Shown here one piece after another: positions 17,384 through 25,670 of a stretch of 64,000 nt of DNA. Under the pieces are notes generated by a model that made no database searches, had not been told where the DNA came from, and saw only the letters and a program-made list of their open reading frames with translations. Source of the DNA: Kribbella sp. VKM Ac-2568. GTDB lineage: Bacteria > Actinomycetota > Actinomycetes > Propionibacteriales > Kribbellaceae. The translations under genes and the position numbers were made by a program. The number at the start of each line of letters is the position of its first letter. Position 1 is the first letter of the stretch. The DNA is taken from contig NZ_SLVF01000012.1 in NCBI RefSeq assembly GCF_004345365.1, positions 124,001 to 188,000 of the forward strand. Direction: 5' to 3'.

Positions 17384-17525
17384 GCAGTGCCTCCCACGGC
17401 TGACCCCCGTTGCTGTCCCACGTTGTCAACTGGGCCGAGACGATGCCACAGGGAGGTTCCGCCGACAAGACCTCAGCCCGGATCAGACCGACATCGGCCA
17501 GAATCAGCGATCGCGAAGGCGAGGA

Positions 17526-18140
17526 TCAGGCGGAAACTGGCAGTCCGTAGCGGATCAGCAGGGAGCGCAACGCGTCCGTGCCCTCGGCCAGGTCGTAGAC
17601 CTCGGCGTGCAGTCCGACGCTTCGTGCGCCGTCCACATTGGCTACGTTGTCGTCGATGAACAGCACCGACGTGGCCGGCCGATCGATCGCCTGCAGGATG
17701 GTCCGGAAGTACGCCGGGTCCGGCTTGGCCAGGCCCAGGTCGCAGGAGTAGAAGGTCTGGTCGAACCAGTCACCGTAGTGCCGCTCGTCGTGCATGATCG
17801 TCCGCCGGTAGGCCTGCTGGTTGGTGGCCAGGTGGCACCCGATCCCGTGCGCCCGCAACTGCTGGATCAGGTCGACAACCACCGGCTCCGCCTCGAACCG
17901 GCGCCACAGGTCGAGCACGGCCTCGACCGGTACTTCGGAGTGCCAGCGCCGCAGCACCTCGGCGACCGCGTCCCGGAAGTCGCCCTTGCCCACCAGCGAC
18001 GGACGTTCCGACGTCATCAGGTCGAGCACGAACTCCTCGGCGTCCCCGGGGGAGACGAAGCCGGACAAGGCGGCGCGCCAGTCCACCGTCGGGCGCTGGA
18101 TGACGCCGTCGGCGTCGAAGAGCACGGCATCGATCGTCAT
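17526..18140 (-). CDS. HAD-superfamily hydrolase, subfamily IA
   Basis: Protein of 204 residues. Motif I is AVLFDADGVIQRPTVDW, with the two catalytic aspartates. A helical cap follows, then motif II HLATNQQAYRRTIMHD, motif III YSCDLGLAKPDPAYFRTIL and motif IV SVLFIDDNVANVDGARSVGL. The motif II and III spacing is that of phosphatases such as YihX (alpha-D-glucose-1-phosphate phosphatase), which is a reasonable but unproven guess. It is divergent from the sugar ABC operon, sharing the 281 bp regulatory region that contains a LacI-type operator. Confidence 0.88.
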   Translation of the reverse strand: MTIDAVLFDADGVIQRPTVDWRAALSGFVSPGDAEEFVLDLMTSERPSLVGKGDFRDAVAEVLRRWHSEVPVEAVLDLWRRFEAEPVVVDLIQQLRAHGIGCHLATNQQAYRRTIMHDERHYGDWFDQTFYSCDLGLAKPDPAYFRTILQAIDRPATSVLFIDDNVANVDGARSVGLHAEVYDLAEGTDALRSLLIRYGLPVSA

Positions 18141-18170
18141 GTCGCCATCCTTTCAGTCGGCCGCTCACCG

Positions 18171-18200
18171 GGACCGTGCGGGACCGTCCGGGACCGCTGG
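18171..18200. repeat. 10 bp tandem repeat, three copies
   Basis: GGGACCGTGC, GGGACCGTCC and GGGACCGCTG follow one another without a gap upstream of the HAD gene. It lies in the leader between divergent genes. No function is evident. Confidence 0.6.
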
Positions 18201-18296
18201 GGAGGTGCCTGGGGAAGTGGGTGCACGGCAGGAGTCGGTCGACCGGCACGCGCGCTGTGGTGACCGGGAACGGACGCGGCGGCGCCGGCTGAGCCC

Positions 18297-18327
18297 TTGA
18301 CCGGTTCAGTTGGTATGCGCTTACCTT
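18297..18327 (+). promoter_or_regulatory. Sugar ABC operon promoter with LacI-type operator
   Basis: TTGACC (18297-18302) is a good -35 box, and a TTACCT/TACCTT -10-like element lies 18-19 nt further on. Between and overlapping them is GGTATGCGCTTACC (18312-18325), which equals its reverse complement except at one symmetric pair and has the central CG typical of LacI-family operators. Repression by blocking polymerase is the obvious reading. No LacI-family gene is present in this window, so the regulator is elsewhere. Confidence 0.6.
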
Positions 18328-18421
18328 AGCGATGTCTGAACATTTGTAGACAATCTCTCGCGAAAATGAACATGGAAATGCCCCTCCCGGTTGCGACGCG
18401 AAGGTGTAGGTGAGGCGATTC

Positions 18422-19702
18422 ATGACAGTGACACGCAGGAAGTTCCTGGCGCTGGGAGCCGGGAGCGCGGCCGTGGCCGCGGGTCTGTCCGGGTGCGGTT
18501 CACGAAGTTCGCTCGGCGCGTCCGACGAGCTGAGCATGTGGTGCTGGACCGGATCGGTGAACGACGATCTGATCGCGCAGGCCGAGAAAGGCATCGCGGG
18601 CACGTCCAAGAAGCTCTCGATGACCCGGATCGGCGGCGACTACAAGACCAAGGTGCTGACCTCGCTGGCCGGCAAGTCGCTGGTGCCCGACATCATCGGG
18701 ATCAACGACGACGTCGCCACCTACTTCCCGAACGCGGACCAGTTCCACGACCTGAACGAGCTCGGCGCGGACAAGCTGAAGGGCGACTTCCTGGAGTGGA
18801 AGTGGAAGCTCGGGATCACGCCGGACAACAAGATGATGGCGTTCCCGATGGACACCGGTCCGACCGCCCTGTTCTACCGCCGCGACATCTTCGAGAAGGC
18901 CGGCCTGCCGACCGAACCGGCGGACGTGGCCGCGGCGGCCCCCGACTGGGAGAGCTACATCGAGGTCGGCAAGAAGGCCAAGCAGGCGGTGCCCGGCTCG
19001 GCCATCACCGACAACATCACCTCCGTCTTCCTCTACGCCCTGGCCCAGCTGCCCCAGCGGTTCATGACCCCTGACGGCAAGTACCTCGCCGACGGCGACC
19101 ACATCCGGAAGGCCTGGGACCTGGCGGTCCGGGTGGTGAAGGAAGGCCTGTCGGCCAACGCCCAGGACGGCAGTACCGATGCCAACGCCGTCGTCACCAA
19201 CGGACGCCTGGTGGCCTTCGTCGGTGCGGTCTGGTGGGCCCAGCTCGGTCCGAAGAACGCCGCTCCCAAGACGAAGGGCCTGTGGCGGGTCACTCCGGCA
19301 CCGGGCGGCGCGGGTAACCGCGGCGGCTCCTTCCTCGCGATCACCAAGTACTGCAAGGATCCCGAGGCGGCCTTCGCGTTCATCAGCTGGCTCGAGTCGT
19401 CGAAGAACCAGGCTCAGTCGTTCCTCGACCCGGTGCTCTTCCCCTCCACCCCGGCCAGCTACACCGACTCCCGGCTGGCCGCACCCGACCCGTTCTTCGG
19501 CGGTCAGCAGATCGTCGACGTGTTCGCCGACTCCGCGAAGAAGTACCCGGGCGCCTACTTCAGCCCCTACGACACGATCATCGGCGATGCGCTGAAGGCC
19601 GAGCTGGTCAACATCGAGATCGGCAGCAAGACGTCCGACCAGGCCTGGCGGGACGCGCAGCACCAGATCGACCGCGAACTCACCCGGGCGGGGGCGATCT
19701 GA
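18422..19702 (+). CDS. Sugar ABC transporter substrate-binding lipoprotein
   Basis: Protein of 426 residues. The N terminus MTVTRRKFLALGAGSAAVAA combines a twin-arginine motif with a lipobox (LSGC), so it is a Tat-exported lipoprotein. The mature part follows the type-1 extracellular solute-binding (UgpB/MalE-like) pattern, with KKLSMTRIGGDYKTKVLTSL and GAVWWAQLGPKNAAPKTKGL and a C-terminal FISWLESSKNQAQSFLDPV. I choose ATG 18422 because AGGTGAGG lies 7 nt upstream; a GTG at 18410 is less well placed. It captures a sugar outside the membrane for the two permeases that follow. The sugar is unknown. Confidence 0.93.
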   Translation: MTVTRRKFLALGAGSAAVAAGLSGCGSRSSLGASDELSMWCWTGSVNDDLIAQAEKGIAGTSKKLSMTRIGGDYKTKVLTSLAGKSLVPDIIGINDDVATYFPNADQFHDLNELGADKLKGDFLEWKWKLGITPDNKMMAFPMDTGPTALFYRRDIFEKAGLPTEPADVAAAAPDWESYIEVGKKAKQAVPGSAITDNITSVFLYALAQLPQRFMTPDGKYLADGDHIRKAWDLAVRVVKEGLSANAQDGSTDANAVVTNGRLVAFVGAVWWAQLGPKNAAPKTKGLWRVTPAPGGAGNRGGSFLAITKYCKDPEAAFAFISWLESSKNQAQSFLDPVLFPSTPASYTDSRLAAPDPFFGGQQIVDVFADSAKKYPGAYFSPYDTIIGDALKAELVNIEIGSKTSDQAWRDAQHQIDRELTRAGAI

Positions 19703-19703
19703 G

Positions 19704-20771
19704 ATGGCCGTCACCGACACGATCCGCCGTACCGCCGCGGTGGCTACCAAGGACCCGGCCCCGGACAAGCCGCCGAACAAGTTCCGCCAGGCGCTGCCGC
19801 AGTACGCCGCGGTGTCGCCGTTCTTCATCCTGTTCGCCATCTTCGGCGCCTTCCCGGTCTTCTTCTCGATCTACCTGTCCTTCCATTCCTGGGACGGGAT
19901 CGGCCCGATGAAGTGGGTCGGGCTGGAGCAGTACAGCTACCTGCTCACCGATCCCCAGTTCTGGAAGGCGATCACCAACACCCTGATCATCTGGGTGATC
20001 TCGACGGTCCCGATGCTGTTGCTGGCCCTGGTGATCGCGAACTCGCTGCACAACGCGACGCGGTTCCGCAGCTTCTACCGGATCGCGTACTTCATCCCGA
20101 ACATCACCTCGGTGGTGGCGGTGACGATGGTGTTCGGCTCGATCTTCAGCAACAACTTCGGCCTGCTGAACGCGTTCCTGCAGTCGATCGGACTGGACAA
20201 GATCGAGTGGCTCAGCCAGCCGTGGGGAATCAAGGTCGCGATCGCCAGCATCGTCGCGTGGCGCTGGACCGGCTACAACGCGATCATTTTCCTGGCCGGC
20301 CTGCAGGCGATCTCGTCCGACATCTACGAGGCCGCCAAGGTGGACGGGGCCTCGCCGCGGCAGACGTTCTGGCGGATCACGGTGCCGCTGCTGCGCCCGG
20401 TAATCTTGTTCACCGCGGTCACCTCGACGATCGGCGGGCTGCAGATCTTCACCGAGTCGCAGGTGCTGTTCGGCAGCAGCGGCGCGATCGGCGGTCCGGG
20501 CGACGGCGGTCTGACCATCGTCTCCTACCTGTACGACAACGCGTTCGGCTCCAACCAGTTCGGCTACGGCGCCGCGATCGGCTGGGCGCTGTTCATCCTG
20601 ATCGTGCTGTTCTCGATCATCAACTGGCGGCTGATCGGCGGTAACGACGACGAACGGCTGACCAAACGGGCCGCCCGGCGCGCGAACGCCCGGATCGCCG
20701 AGCAGGCCGCCCGGCGGCAGGCCGGCGACGCGGAGACCGAAGAGCGGAAGGAGCTGACCGATGCCCGTTGA
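19704..20771 (+). CDS. Sugar ABC transporter permease (MalF/UgpA type)
   Basis: Protein of 355 residues with six or more membrane helices, starting one base after the solute-binding gene stop. The cytoplasmic EAA loop reads IYEAAKVDGASPRQTFWRIT followed by VPLLRPV, the contact site for the ATPase. The C-terminal tail is charged and helical (Arg/Ala/Glu rich), extending past the last helix. CUT1-type importers need a shared ATPase (MsiK-like), and none is encoded here, so it must come from elsewhere in the genome. It overlaps the next permease by 11 nt. Confidence 0.95.
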   Translation: MAVTDTIRRTAAVATKDPAPDKPPNKFRQALPQYAAVSPFFILFAIFGAFPVFFSIYLSFHSWDGIGPMKWVGLEQYSYLLTDPQFWKAITNTLIIWVISTVPMLLLALVIANSLHNATRFRSFYRIAYFIPNITSVVAVTMVFGSIFSNNFGLLNAFLQSIGLDKIEWLSQPWGIKVAIASIVAWRWTGYNAIIFLAGLQAISSDIYEAAKVDGASPRQTFWRITVPLLRPVILFTAVTSTIGGLQIFTESQVLFGSSGAIGGPGDGGLTIVSYLYDNAFGSNQFGYGAAIGWALFILIVLFSIINWRLIGGNDDERLTKRAARRANARIAEQAARRQAGDAETEERKELTDAR

Positions 20772-21588
20772 GCGGATCCGGACCGTCGTGGGTCACGTTG
20801 TGCTGATGTTCGGCGTGGCCGTCTCGATCTTCCCCTTCTACTGGATGCTGGTGATGGCCTCCAACACCACGCCCGACATCTTCACCTACCCGCCGAAGCT
20901 GCTGGTCGGCTCGCACCTGTTCGAGAACATGGGCAACGTGCTGGACAACATCGACTTCTTCGGCGCGATGCTGATCACCCTGGCCGCCTCGGTCGGGGTC
21001 ACCGTGCTGGTGCTGTTCTTCGACTCGCTGGCCGCCTTCGCGTTCGCGAAGTACGAGTTCCCGGGCCGCAACCTGCTCTTCGGGCTGCTGCTGGCGACCT
21101 TCATGATCCCGTCCCAGCTGGCGCTGGTGCCGCAGTTCGTGACGCTGGCCGAGTTCGGCTGGATCGGGTCGCTGAAGGCCCTCATCATCCCGGGCGCGGC
21201 CAACGCGTTCGGCATCTTCTGGATGCGCCAGTACGCCAAGGGCGCGATCCCCGACGAACTCATCTCCGCAGCCAAGGTCGACGGAGCGGGCTTCTTCCGG
21301 CAGTACCTCACCGTCGGACTGCCCGTACTGCGACCCGGGCTGGCGTTCCTGGGCATCTTCACCTTCATCAATGTCTGGAACGACTATCTGTGGCCGTTGA
21401 TCGTGATGACGGATCCGAACAGGCTCACCCTGCAGGTCGCCCTGCAGCAGCTGAACGGTGTGTACGGCACCGACTACAGCATGGTGATGGCGGGAGCGCT
21501 GATGAGCGTGATCCCCTTGATCGGTGTGTTCATCATCGGCGGTCGCCACTTCATCGCCGACATCGCCGCCGGCGCGATGAAGTTCTGA
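20761..21588 (+). CDS. Sugar ABC transporter permease (MalG/UgpE type)
   Basis: Protein of 275 residues with about six helices; ATG 20761 lies inside the end of the previous gene. The EAA loop is ELISAAKVDGAGFFRQYLTV followed by GLPVLRPG. The N terminus VVLMFGVAVSIFPFYWMLVM and C-terminal IGGRHFIADIAAGAMKF are normal for MalG-like subunits of CUT1 importers. It forms the heterodimeric channel with the upstream permease. The oxidoreductase fusion follows after 31 bp and probably acts on the imported sugar. Confidence 0.95.
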   Translation: MPVERIRTVVGHVVLMFGVAVSIFPFYWMLVMASNTTPDIFTYPPKLLVGSHLFENMGNVLDNIDFFGAMLITLAASVGVTVLVLFFDSLAAFAFAKYEFPGRNLLFGLLLATFMIPSQLALVPQFVTLAEFGWIGSLKALIIPGAANAFGIFWMRQYAKGAIPDELISAAKVDGAGFFRQYLTVGLPVLRPGLAFLGIFTFINVWNDYLWPLIVMTDPNRLTLQVALQQLNGVYGTDYSMVMAGALMSVIPLIGVFIIGGRHFIADIAAGAMKF

Positions 21589-21619
21589 CCCTGACCGCAA
21601 ACTTCCGAGGGGAACCTCT

Positions 21620-23608
21620 GTGCCTGACACCAAGCTTCGCTGGGGAATCCTGGGGACCGGAAACATCGCCTCCAGGTTCGCCAGCCAGCTCCCTTCGTCG
21701 ACGACCGGCGAGCTCGCCGCAGTCGGCAGCCGCAGTACGGACTCGGCAAACGAGTTCGGCGACCGTTACGCCATCCGCAACCGCCACGGGTCATACCAGG
21801 AACTCCTGGACGACCCCACGGTGGACGCCGTCTACATCGCCACTCCGCACCCGTTGCACGTGGAGTGGGCGATCAAGACGGCCGAGGCCGGCAAGCACGT
21901 GCTGTGCGAGAAGCCGCTCGCGATCAACCGCTCGCTGGCCGCGGCGATGATCGAGGCCGCGGTGCGCAACGACGTCTTCCTGATGGAGGCGTACATGTAC
22001 CGCTGCCTGCCGCAGACCAAGCTGATCGCCCAGCTGGTCCGCGACGGCGCGATCGGCACCGTGCACCAGATCCAGGCCTCCTTCGCCTTCCAGTCCTCGT
22101 TCCGCCCGGAGAGCCGCATCTTCGCCGACGAGCTGGCCGGCGGCGGCATCCTCGACGTCGGCGGCTATCCGGTCTCGATGGCGCGCCTGATCGCCGGCGC
22201 GGCCGTCGGGGCGCCGTACGCCGATCCGGCGGCGGTGACCGCGGTCGGTCAGGTCGGGGAGACCGGCGTCGACGAGTGGTCGGTGGCGACGCTCTTCTTC
22301 GACAGCGGGATGACCGCCCAGGTCAGCACCGGCGTCCGGCTCGGCGACGAGAACCGGGTCCGCGTCCTCGGCAGCGAGGGCTACCTGGTGATCGAGGACC
22401 CGTGGTTCGGCGGCGACGGCAAACCGACCCACGTCACCGTGCACAAGGTGGGGGAGGAGTCGCGGGACATCTCCGCGGAGCCGGCCTACATCTACGCGGC
22501 CGAGGCGGACGCCGTCGCGGCCGCGATCGAGCAGCGTCAGGCCCCGGAGATGTCCTGGGCCGACACGCTGGGGAACCTCGCGGTGCAGGACGAATGGCGC
22601 AAGCTGATCGGCCAGCAGTACGCGAGCGAGCGCGATGACGCGATCGTCCCGACCTTGACGGGCCGGCCGCTGACTCGGAGGGCGGACGCGCCGATGAAGT
22701 ACGGGCAGGTGCCGGGCCTGGACAAGCAGGTGTCGCGGCTGGTGATGGGCGTCGACAACCAGGAGACCCTGATGCACGCCGTGACCATGTTCGACGACTT
22801 TGTCGAGCGCGGCGGCACCACCTTCGACACGGCGTACATCTACGGCCGTGGCCGCGGTGAGGAGCTGCTCGGCCAGTGGATCAGGTCGCGGGGCAACCGT
22901 GACGAGGTCGTTGTCATCGGCAAGGGTGCGCACACGCCGCACTGCGACCCGGAGTCGATCACCCGACAGCTGAGGGAGAGCCTCGAGCGGTTGCAGACTG
23001 ACCACGTCGACCTCTACCTGATGCACCGGGACAACGAGGAGGTCCCAGTCGGCGAGTTCGTCGACGTGATGGACGAGCACTTCCGGGCCGGCCGGATCAA
23101 GGCGTACGGCGGGTCGAACTGGTCGACCGCGCGGTTCGACGAGGCCAACGCCTACGCGGCGGCGAACGGCAAGCAGCCGTTGACCCTGCTGAGCAACCAC
23201 CTCAGCCTGGCTCGCGCGTACGACGTACCCTGGGCGGGCTGCAGGCATGTCAGCGACGACCAGTCGCAGGCGTGGTTGCGCGAACGGCAGGTCGCACTGT
23301 TTCCTTGGTCGAGCCAGGCGCGCGGGTTCTTCACCGGGCGGGCGAAGCCGGAGGACCGGTCGGACGAGGAACTGGTCCGCTGCTTCTACTCCGACGAGAA
23401 CTTCGAGCGACTCCGCCGCGCGCGGGTGCTCGCGGAGGCTCGCGGGGTGGAGCCGACGGCGATCGCGCTGGCCTGGTTGCTGCACCAGCCGTACCCGGTG
23501 TTCCCGCTGATCGGGCCGCGGCAGATCAGCGAGACCAGGACCTCGCTGCCGGGGCTGTCGGTCGAGCTGACCGACGAGGATGTGGCCTGGCTAACAGCGC
23601 TCGACTGA
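21620..23608 (+). CDS. Fusion of Gfo/Idh/MocA oxidoreductase and aldo/keto reductase
   Basis: A single 662-residue frame holds two complete NAD(P)-dependent enzymes. Residues 1-345 are a Gfo/Idh/MocA oxidoreductase: WGILGTGNIASRFASQL (dinucleotide site), the catalytic-Lys motif CEKPLAIN, and GGGILDVGGYPVSMARLI. Residues 359-662 are an aldo/keto reductase with the tetrad visible as Asp and Tyr in FDTAYIYGRGRG, Lys in VVVIGKGAH and His in LYLMHRDNEE. The start is GTG 21620 with GAGGGGA upstream. The second half begins with an in-frame ATG (22694) preceded by GGAGGGCGG, so separate translation is possible. Likely two steps on one imported sugar. Confidence 0.93.
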   Translation: MPDTKLRWGILGTGNIASRFASQLPSSTTGELAAVGSRSTDSANEFGDRYAIRNRHGSYQELLDDPTVDAVYIATPHPLHVEWAIKTAEAGKHVLCEKPLAINRSLAAAMIEAAVRNDVFLMEAYMYRCLPQTKLIAQLVRDGAIGTVHQIQASFAFQSSFRPESRIFADELAGGGILDVGGYPVSMARLIAGAAVGAPYADPAAVTAVGQVGETGVDEWSVATLFFDSGMTAQVSTGVRLGDENRVRVLGSEGYLVIEDPWFGGDGKPTHVTVHKVGEESRDISAEPAYIYAAEADAVAAAIEQRQAPEMSWADTLGNLAVQDEWRKLIGQQYASERDDAIVPTLTGRPLTRRADAPMKYGQVPGLDKQVSRLVMGVDNQETLMHAVTMFDDFVERGGTTFDTAYIYGRGRGEELLGQWIRSRGNRDEVVVIGKGAHTPHCDPESITRQLRESLERLQTDHVDLYLMHRDNEEVPVGEFVDVMDEHFRAGRIKAYGGSNWSTARFDEANAYAAANGKQPLTLLSNHLSLARAYDVPWAGCRHVSDDQSQAWLRERQVALFPWSSQARGFFTGRAKPEDRSDEELVRCFYSDENFERLRRARVLAEARGVEPTAIALAWLLHQPYPVFPLIGPRQISETRTSLPGLSVELTDEDVAWLTALD

Positions 23609-23622
23609 GCGCTGGGACCGAA

Positions 23623-23652
23623 TTGGTCGCGCCGCTGGCCGCTGTGTAACAT
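23623..23652 (+). promoter_or_regulatory. rpmB promoter
   Basis: TTGGTC (23623-23628) and TAACAT (23647-23652) are separated by 18 nt, a good match to a housekeeping sigma promoter, about 37 nt upstream of the rpmB start. A GGAGA Shine-Dalgarno lies at 23681-23685. Confidence 0.6.
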
Positions 23653-23688
23653 GGTCTGTCGGTGTCTCGACCCTAAACACGGAGAATC

Positions 23689-23910
23689 ATGTCTAAGAAG
23701 TGCGATGTTTGCGGCAAGCAGCCGACGTTCGGCAACAGTGTTGCGCGGCTGGGTAAGGGCGCGATGATCCGTCGGGTCAAGGCGCGCACGCCGCGTCGTT
23801 TCAACCCCAACATTCAGCCGATCCGGGCCATCATCAAGGGCACGCCCACCAAGCTGAAGGTCTGCACGTCCTGCATCAAGGCGGGCAAGGTTCAGCGCGT
23901 CGTCGGCTAG
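23689..23910 (+). CDS. rpmB: 50S ribosomal protein L28
   Basis: Small basic protein of 73 residues. It begins MSKKCDVCGKQPTFGNSVAR and ends CTSCIKAGKVQRVVG. The two CxxC pairs (CDVC near residue 5 and CTSC near residue 62) make the zinc-ribbon (C+) form of L28. The Arg-Phe-Asn-Pro-Asn-Ile-Gln motif in the middle is typical. It marks the restart of the conserved core block after the carbohydrate island and is followed by a strong hairpin. Confidence 0.97.
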   Translation: MSKKCDVCGKQPTFGNSVARLGKGAMIRRVKARTPRRFNPNIQPIRAIIKGTPTKLKVCTSCIKAGKVQRVVG

Positions 23911-23951
23911 AACTTCCGGCCTCCAGTAGGCCGTCCTCCGTGTAGGGCCCC

Positions 23952-23979
23952 TAGGCGCCCGGGTTATCCCGGGCGCCTA
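23952..23979. terminator. Strong bidirectional hairpin after rpmB
   Basis: A perfect 12 bp stem (23952-23963 with 23968-23979) closes on the tetraloop TTAT. It lies 41 nt after the rpmB stop. The far end contains the TAG stop codon of the opposing kinase-like gene (23977-23979), so the same hairpin can end both transcripts. There is no T-run. Confidence 0.75.
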
Positions 23980-24465
23980 CTGGTGTTCCCGGGGCATCAC
24001 CAGGTGGTGGTCGTAGCGTGCCAGCTCGTCCGGCCCCGGCTGCTGGAACAGTTCGTCGTACGACGCGAGCTCGGTGCGGGTGATGGTGAAGACCCCGCTC
24101 GTCGCGGCCGCGTTGCGGGCGTTCAGGCGCTCCCACAAGACCTCCATCGGAGGCAGCAGAACCACTAGTTCGGCCTGTGCGCCCAGGCTCTGGGCCTGGG
24201 TGCGGAACAACTCGCGCTCCTCCTCGCTCCAGCAGCCGTAGTCGAGGATCACGTCCACTCCCAGCGTCAGCGCGCGAGTCGCCACGCCCCACAGGAGTTC
24301 CGATTCGAGAACCCACCGCTTGCCCTCGTGCTCACTGGCGCCGAACAGCCGACCCATCCACTCGTCGGGAGTCAACCGAAGCGCCGGGCGCTCGGCCTCC
24401 AGCCGTTTGGCCAGGGTGGTCTTGCCCGCTCCCGGCAACCCGATGAGCAGGGTCATGGTGGCCAC
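23977..24465 (-). CDS. P-loop AAA/zeta-toxin-like kinase
   Basis: Protein of 162 residues with a Walker A motif at the very start (LLIGLPGAGKTTLAKRL, about residues 6-22). Next comes LTPDEWMGRLFG and the strand VDVILDYGCWSEEERELF, matching the family of small ATP-dependent phosphotransferases that includes zeta toxins, polynucleotide kinase and chloramphenicol kinase-like proteins. The substrate is unknown. Start GTG 24465; ATG 24456 would begin directly before the P-loop. It follows the methyltransferase by 3 bp on the same strand, so the two are co-transcribed. Confidence 0.85.
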   Translation of the reverse strand: MATMTLLIGLPGAGKTTLAKRLEAERPALRLTPDEWMGRLFGASEHEGKRWVLESELLWGVATRALTLGVDVILDYGCWSEEERELFRTQAQSLGAQAELVVLLPPMEVLWERLNARNAAATSGVFTITRTELASYDELFQQPGPDELARYDHHLVMPREHQ

Positions 24466-24468
24466 GGT

Positions 24469-25473
24469 TCAGCGGGCCTCGGCGATGACCGTCAGCTCGT
24501 TGCGGTTGTGGTGCAGCTGACGGGCGTGCAGTACGTCGTACTCCTTGCGCAGGACATCCATCCCGCGCCTGGCGGCGTCCAGCTGGTTCCGGCCGCCGCC
24601 CTTGAGGGTGACGATCGCGAGTGCTCCGCGGCGCAGGTGCGGCACCGCGTCGAGCATCACCCGGGCGCTCAGGATCTGGTCCATCCGCATGTCGTTCACC
24701 ACCACGTCGAACCGGAGCTGGTTGCGCCGGAAGAACTCGCCGGCCGTAGTACCGACGTGGTGGACGCCACGGTCGGCGGTCACTCGCCGGTCCAGCGCGC
24801 CGGGATCCACCGACCACACCTCCTGGCCGTACTGCCGCAGGATCCGGGTCCAGCCACCCGGGCTTGCCCCGAGGTCCAAAGCCTTGCCGCCTTCGGGCAA
24901 CCGCAGGCCGAACGTCTGGATCGCCTCCTCCAGCTTGAACTCCGACCGCGAGACCCGTTCGTCGGACCGCGCCAGCCGCATCCGCCCACCCGGCCAGTCG
25001 GACAGGCTGTCCGCGAGCCGATTCACGCCCAGGGCAACAGTTTTTCGCCCTACGAAGCACGAGACCACGAAGTCCTGCCCCGCCCGGGTGACCTCGATCC
25101 CGCGGGCGCCGAGGGCTTCTTCCAGCAGGTGGTAGTACGAGCCGCCGGTGCCCGCGCCGTCCGTCCACGTCTGTACGGCGAGCTGTTGAGGGTGCCGAGG
25201 CAGCTCGGCGAGGATCAACTCGGCCAGCTCGTGCGCGGGCGGGACCTCGTCGACTCCGAAGCTCGCGATCTCGACCGTCAGATGCCGGACGAAGATGATC
25301 CGCCCGCGGACGCAGGCGTCGGCCAGCTCCTCGATCGACGGCCCGTTCTCCACGATCCGCCCCAGGTCCCCACTGACCCGCTCGATCCTGACCTTGGGCC
25401 CGAACTCGTCCCGGATCTCACGGACCGCCAGGTCGTAGCTGTCGGTCGCCACCGAGAAGAGCAAAGGAAGCAC
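24469..25473 (-). CDS. FtsJ-like SAM-dependent methyltransferase (RlmM-type)
   Basis: About 334 residues, with an uncertain start. The C-terminal half holds an FtsJ/RrmJ Rossmann methyltransferase: KALDLGASPGGWTRILRQYG (SAM site), FDVVVNDMRMDQ and LAIVTLKGGGRNQLDAA, with the K-D-K-type lysine. The N-terminal half resembles the RNA-binding part of RlmM-like 23S rRNA 2'-O-methyltransferases, but the target here is inferred. I give GTG 25473 (VLPLLFSVATD) as the most probable start, since upstream codons run into repeat DNA; ATG 25521 is the alternative. No good Shine-Dalgarno is seen at either. Confidence 0.8.
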   Translation of the reverse strand: MLPLLFSVATDSYDLAVREIRDEFGPKVRIERVSGDLGRIVENGPSIEELADACVRGRIIFVRHLTVEIASFGVDEVPPAHELAELILAELPRHPQQLAVQTWTDGAGTGGSYYHLLEEALGARGIEVTRAGQDFVVSCFVGRKTVALGVNRLADSLSDWPGGRMRLARSDERVSRSEFKLEEAIQTFGLRLPEGGKALDLGASPGGWTRILRQYGQEVWSVDPGALDRRVTADRGVHHVGTTAGEFFRRNQLRFDVVVNDMRMDQILSARVMLDAVPHLRRGALAIVTLKGGGRNQLDAARRGMDVLRKEYDVLHARQLHHNRNELTVIAEAR

Positions 25474-25602
25474 AACACATAGTAGGTGCCCACCCACCAC
25501 CGCGGACCTCGCCTCGCCCATCCCGCGCGAGCACGACGTGCACCAGGTCCCCCAACCAGCCCCGCCCTCCGAGGGGTTCCCCCGGCTGCGCAGGGTTGCC
25601 CA

Positions 25603-25646
25603 CCCAGACTCTGGCCAGGCAACCCTCTCGCCGCAGGGTTGACCGC
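25603..25646 (+). repeat. Diverged copy of the 44 bp repeat found at 59343 and 59417
   Basis: Begins CCCAGACTCTGG and contains GGCAACCCTCTC and AGGGTTGACC. It aligns with the 59 kb units (CCCAGAATCCGAGG, GGCAACCCACACC, AGGGGTCAACCCC) at roughly two thirds of positions. All copies are preceded by the same CAGGG-TGCCCA or similar lead-in. This links the two repeat-rich gaps. Confidence 0.55.
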
Positions 25647-25670
25647 TCAGACGGCGACCAGCCGCGCCGC

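Noticed and set aside
21791..23485. 564-residue reverse frame over the oxidoreductase fusion
   Set aside because: His/Arg/Val-rich shadow of the two catalytic domains; no domain recognised.
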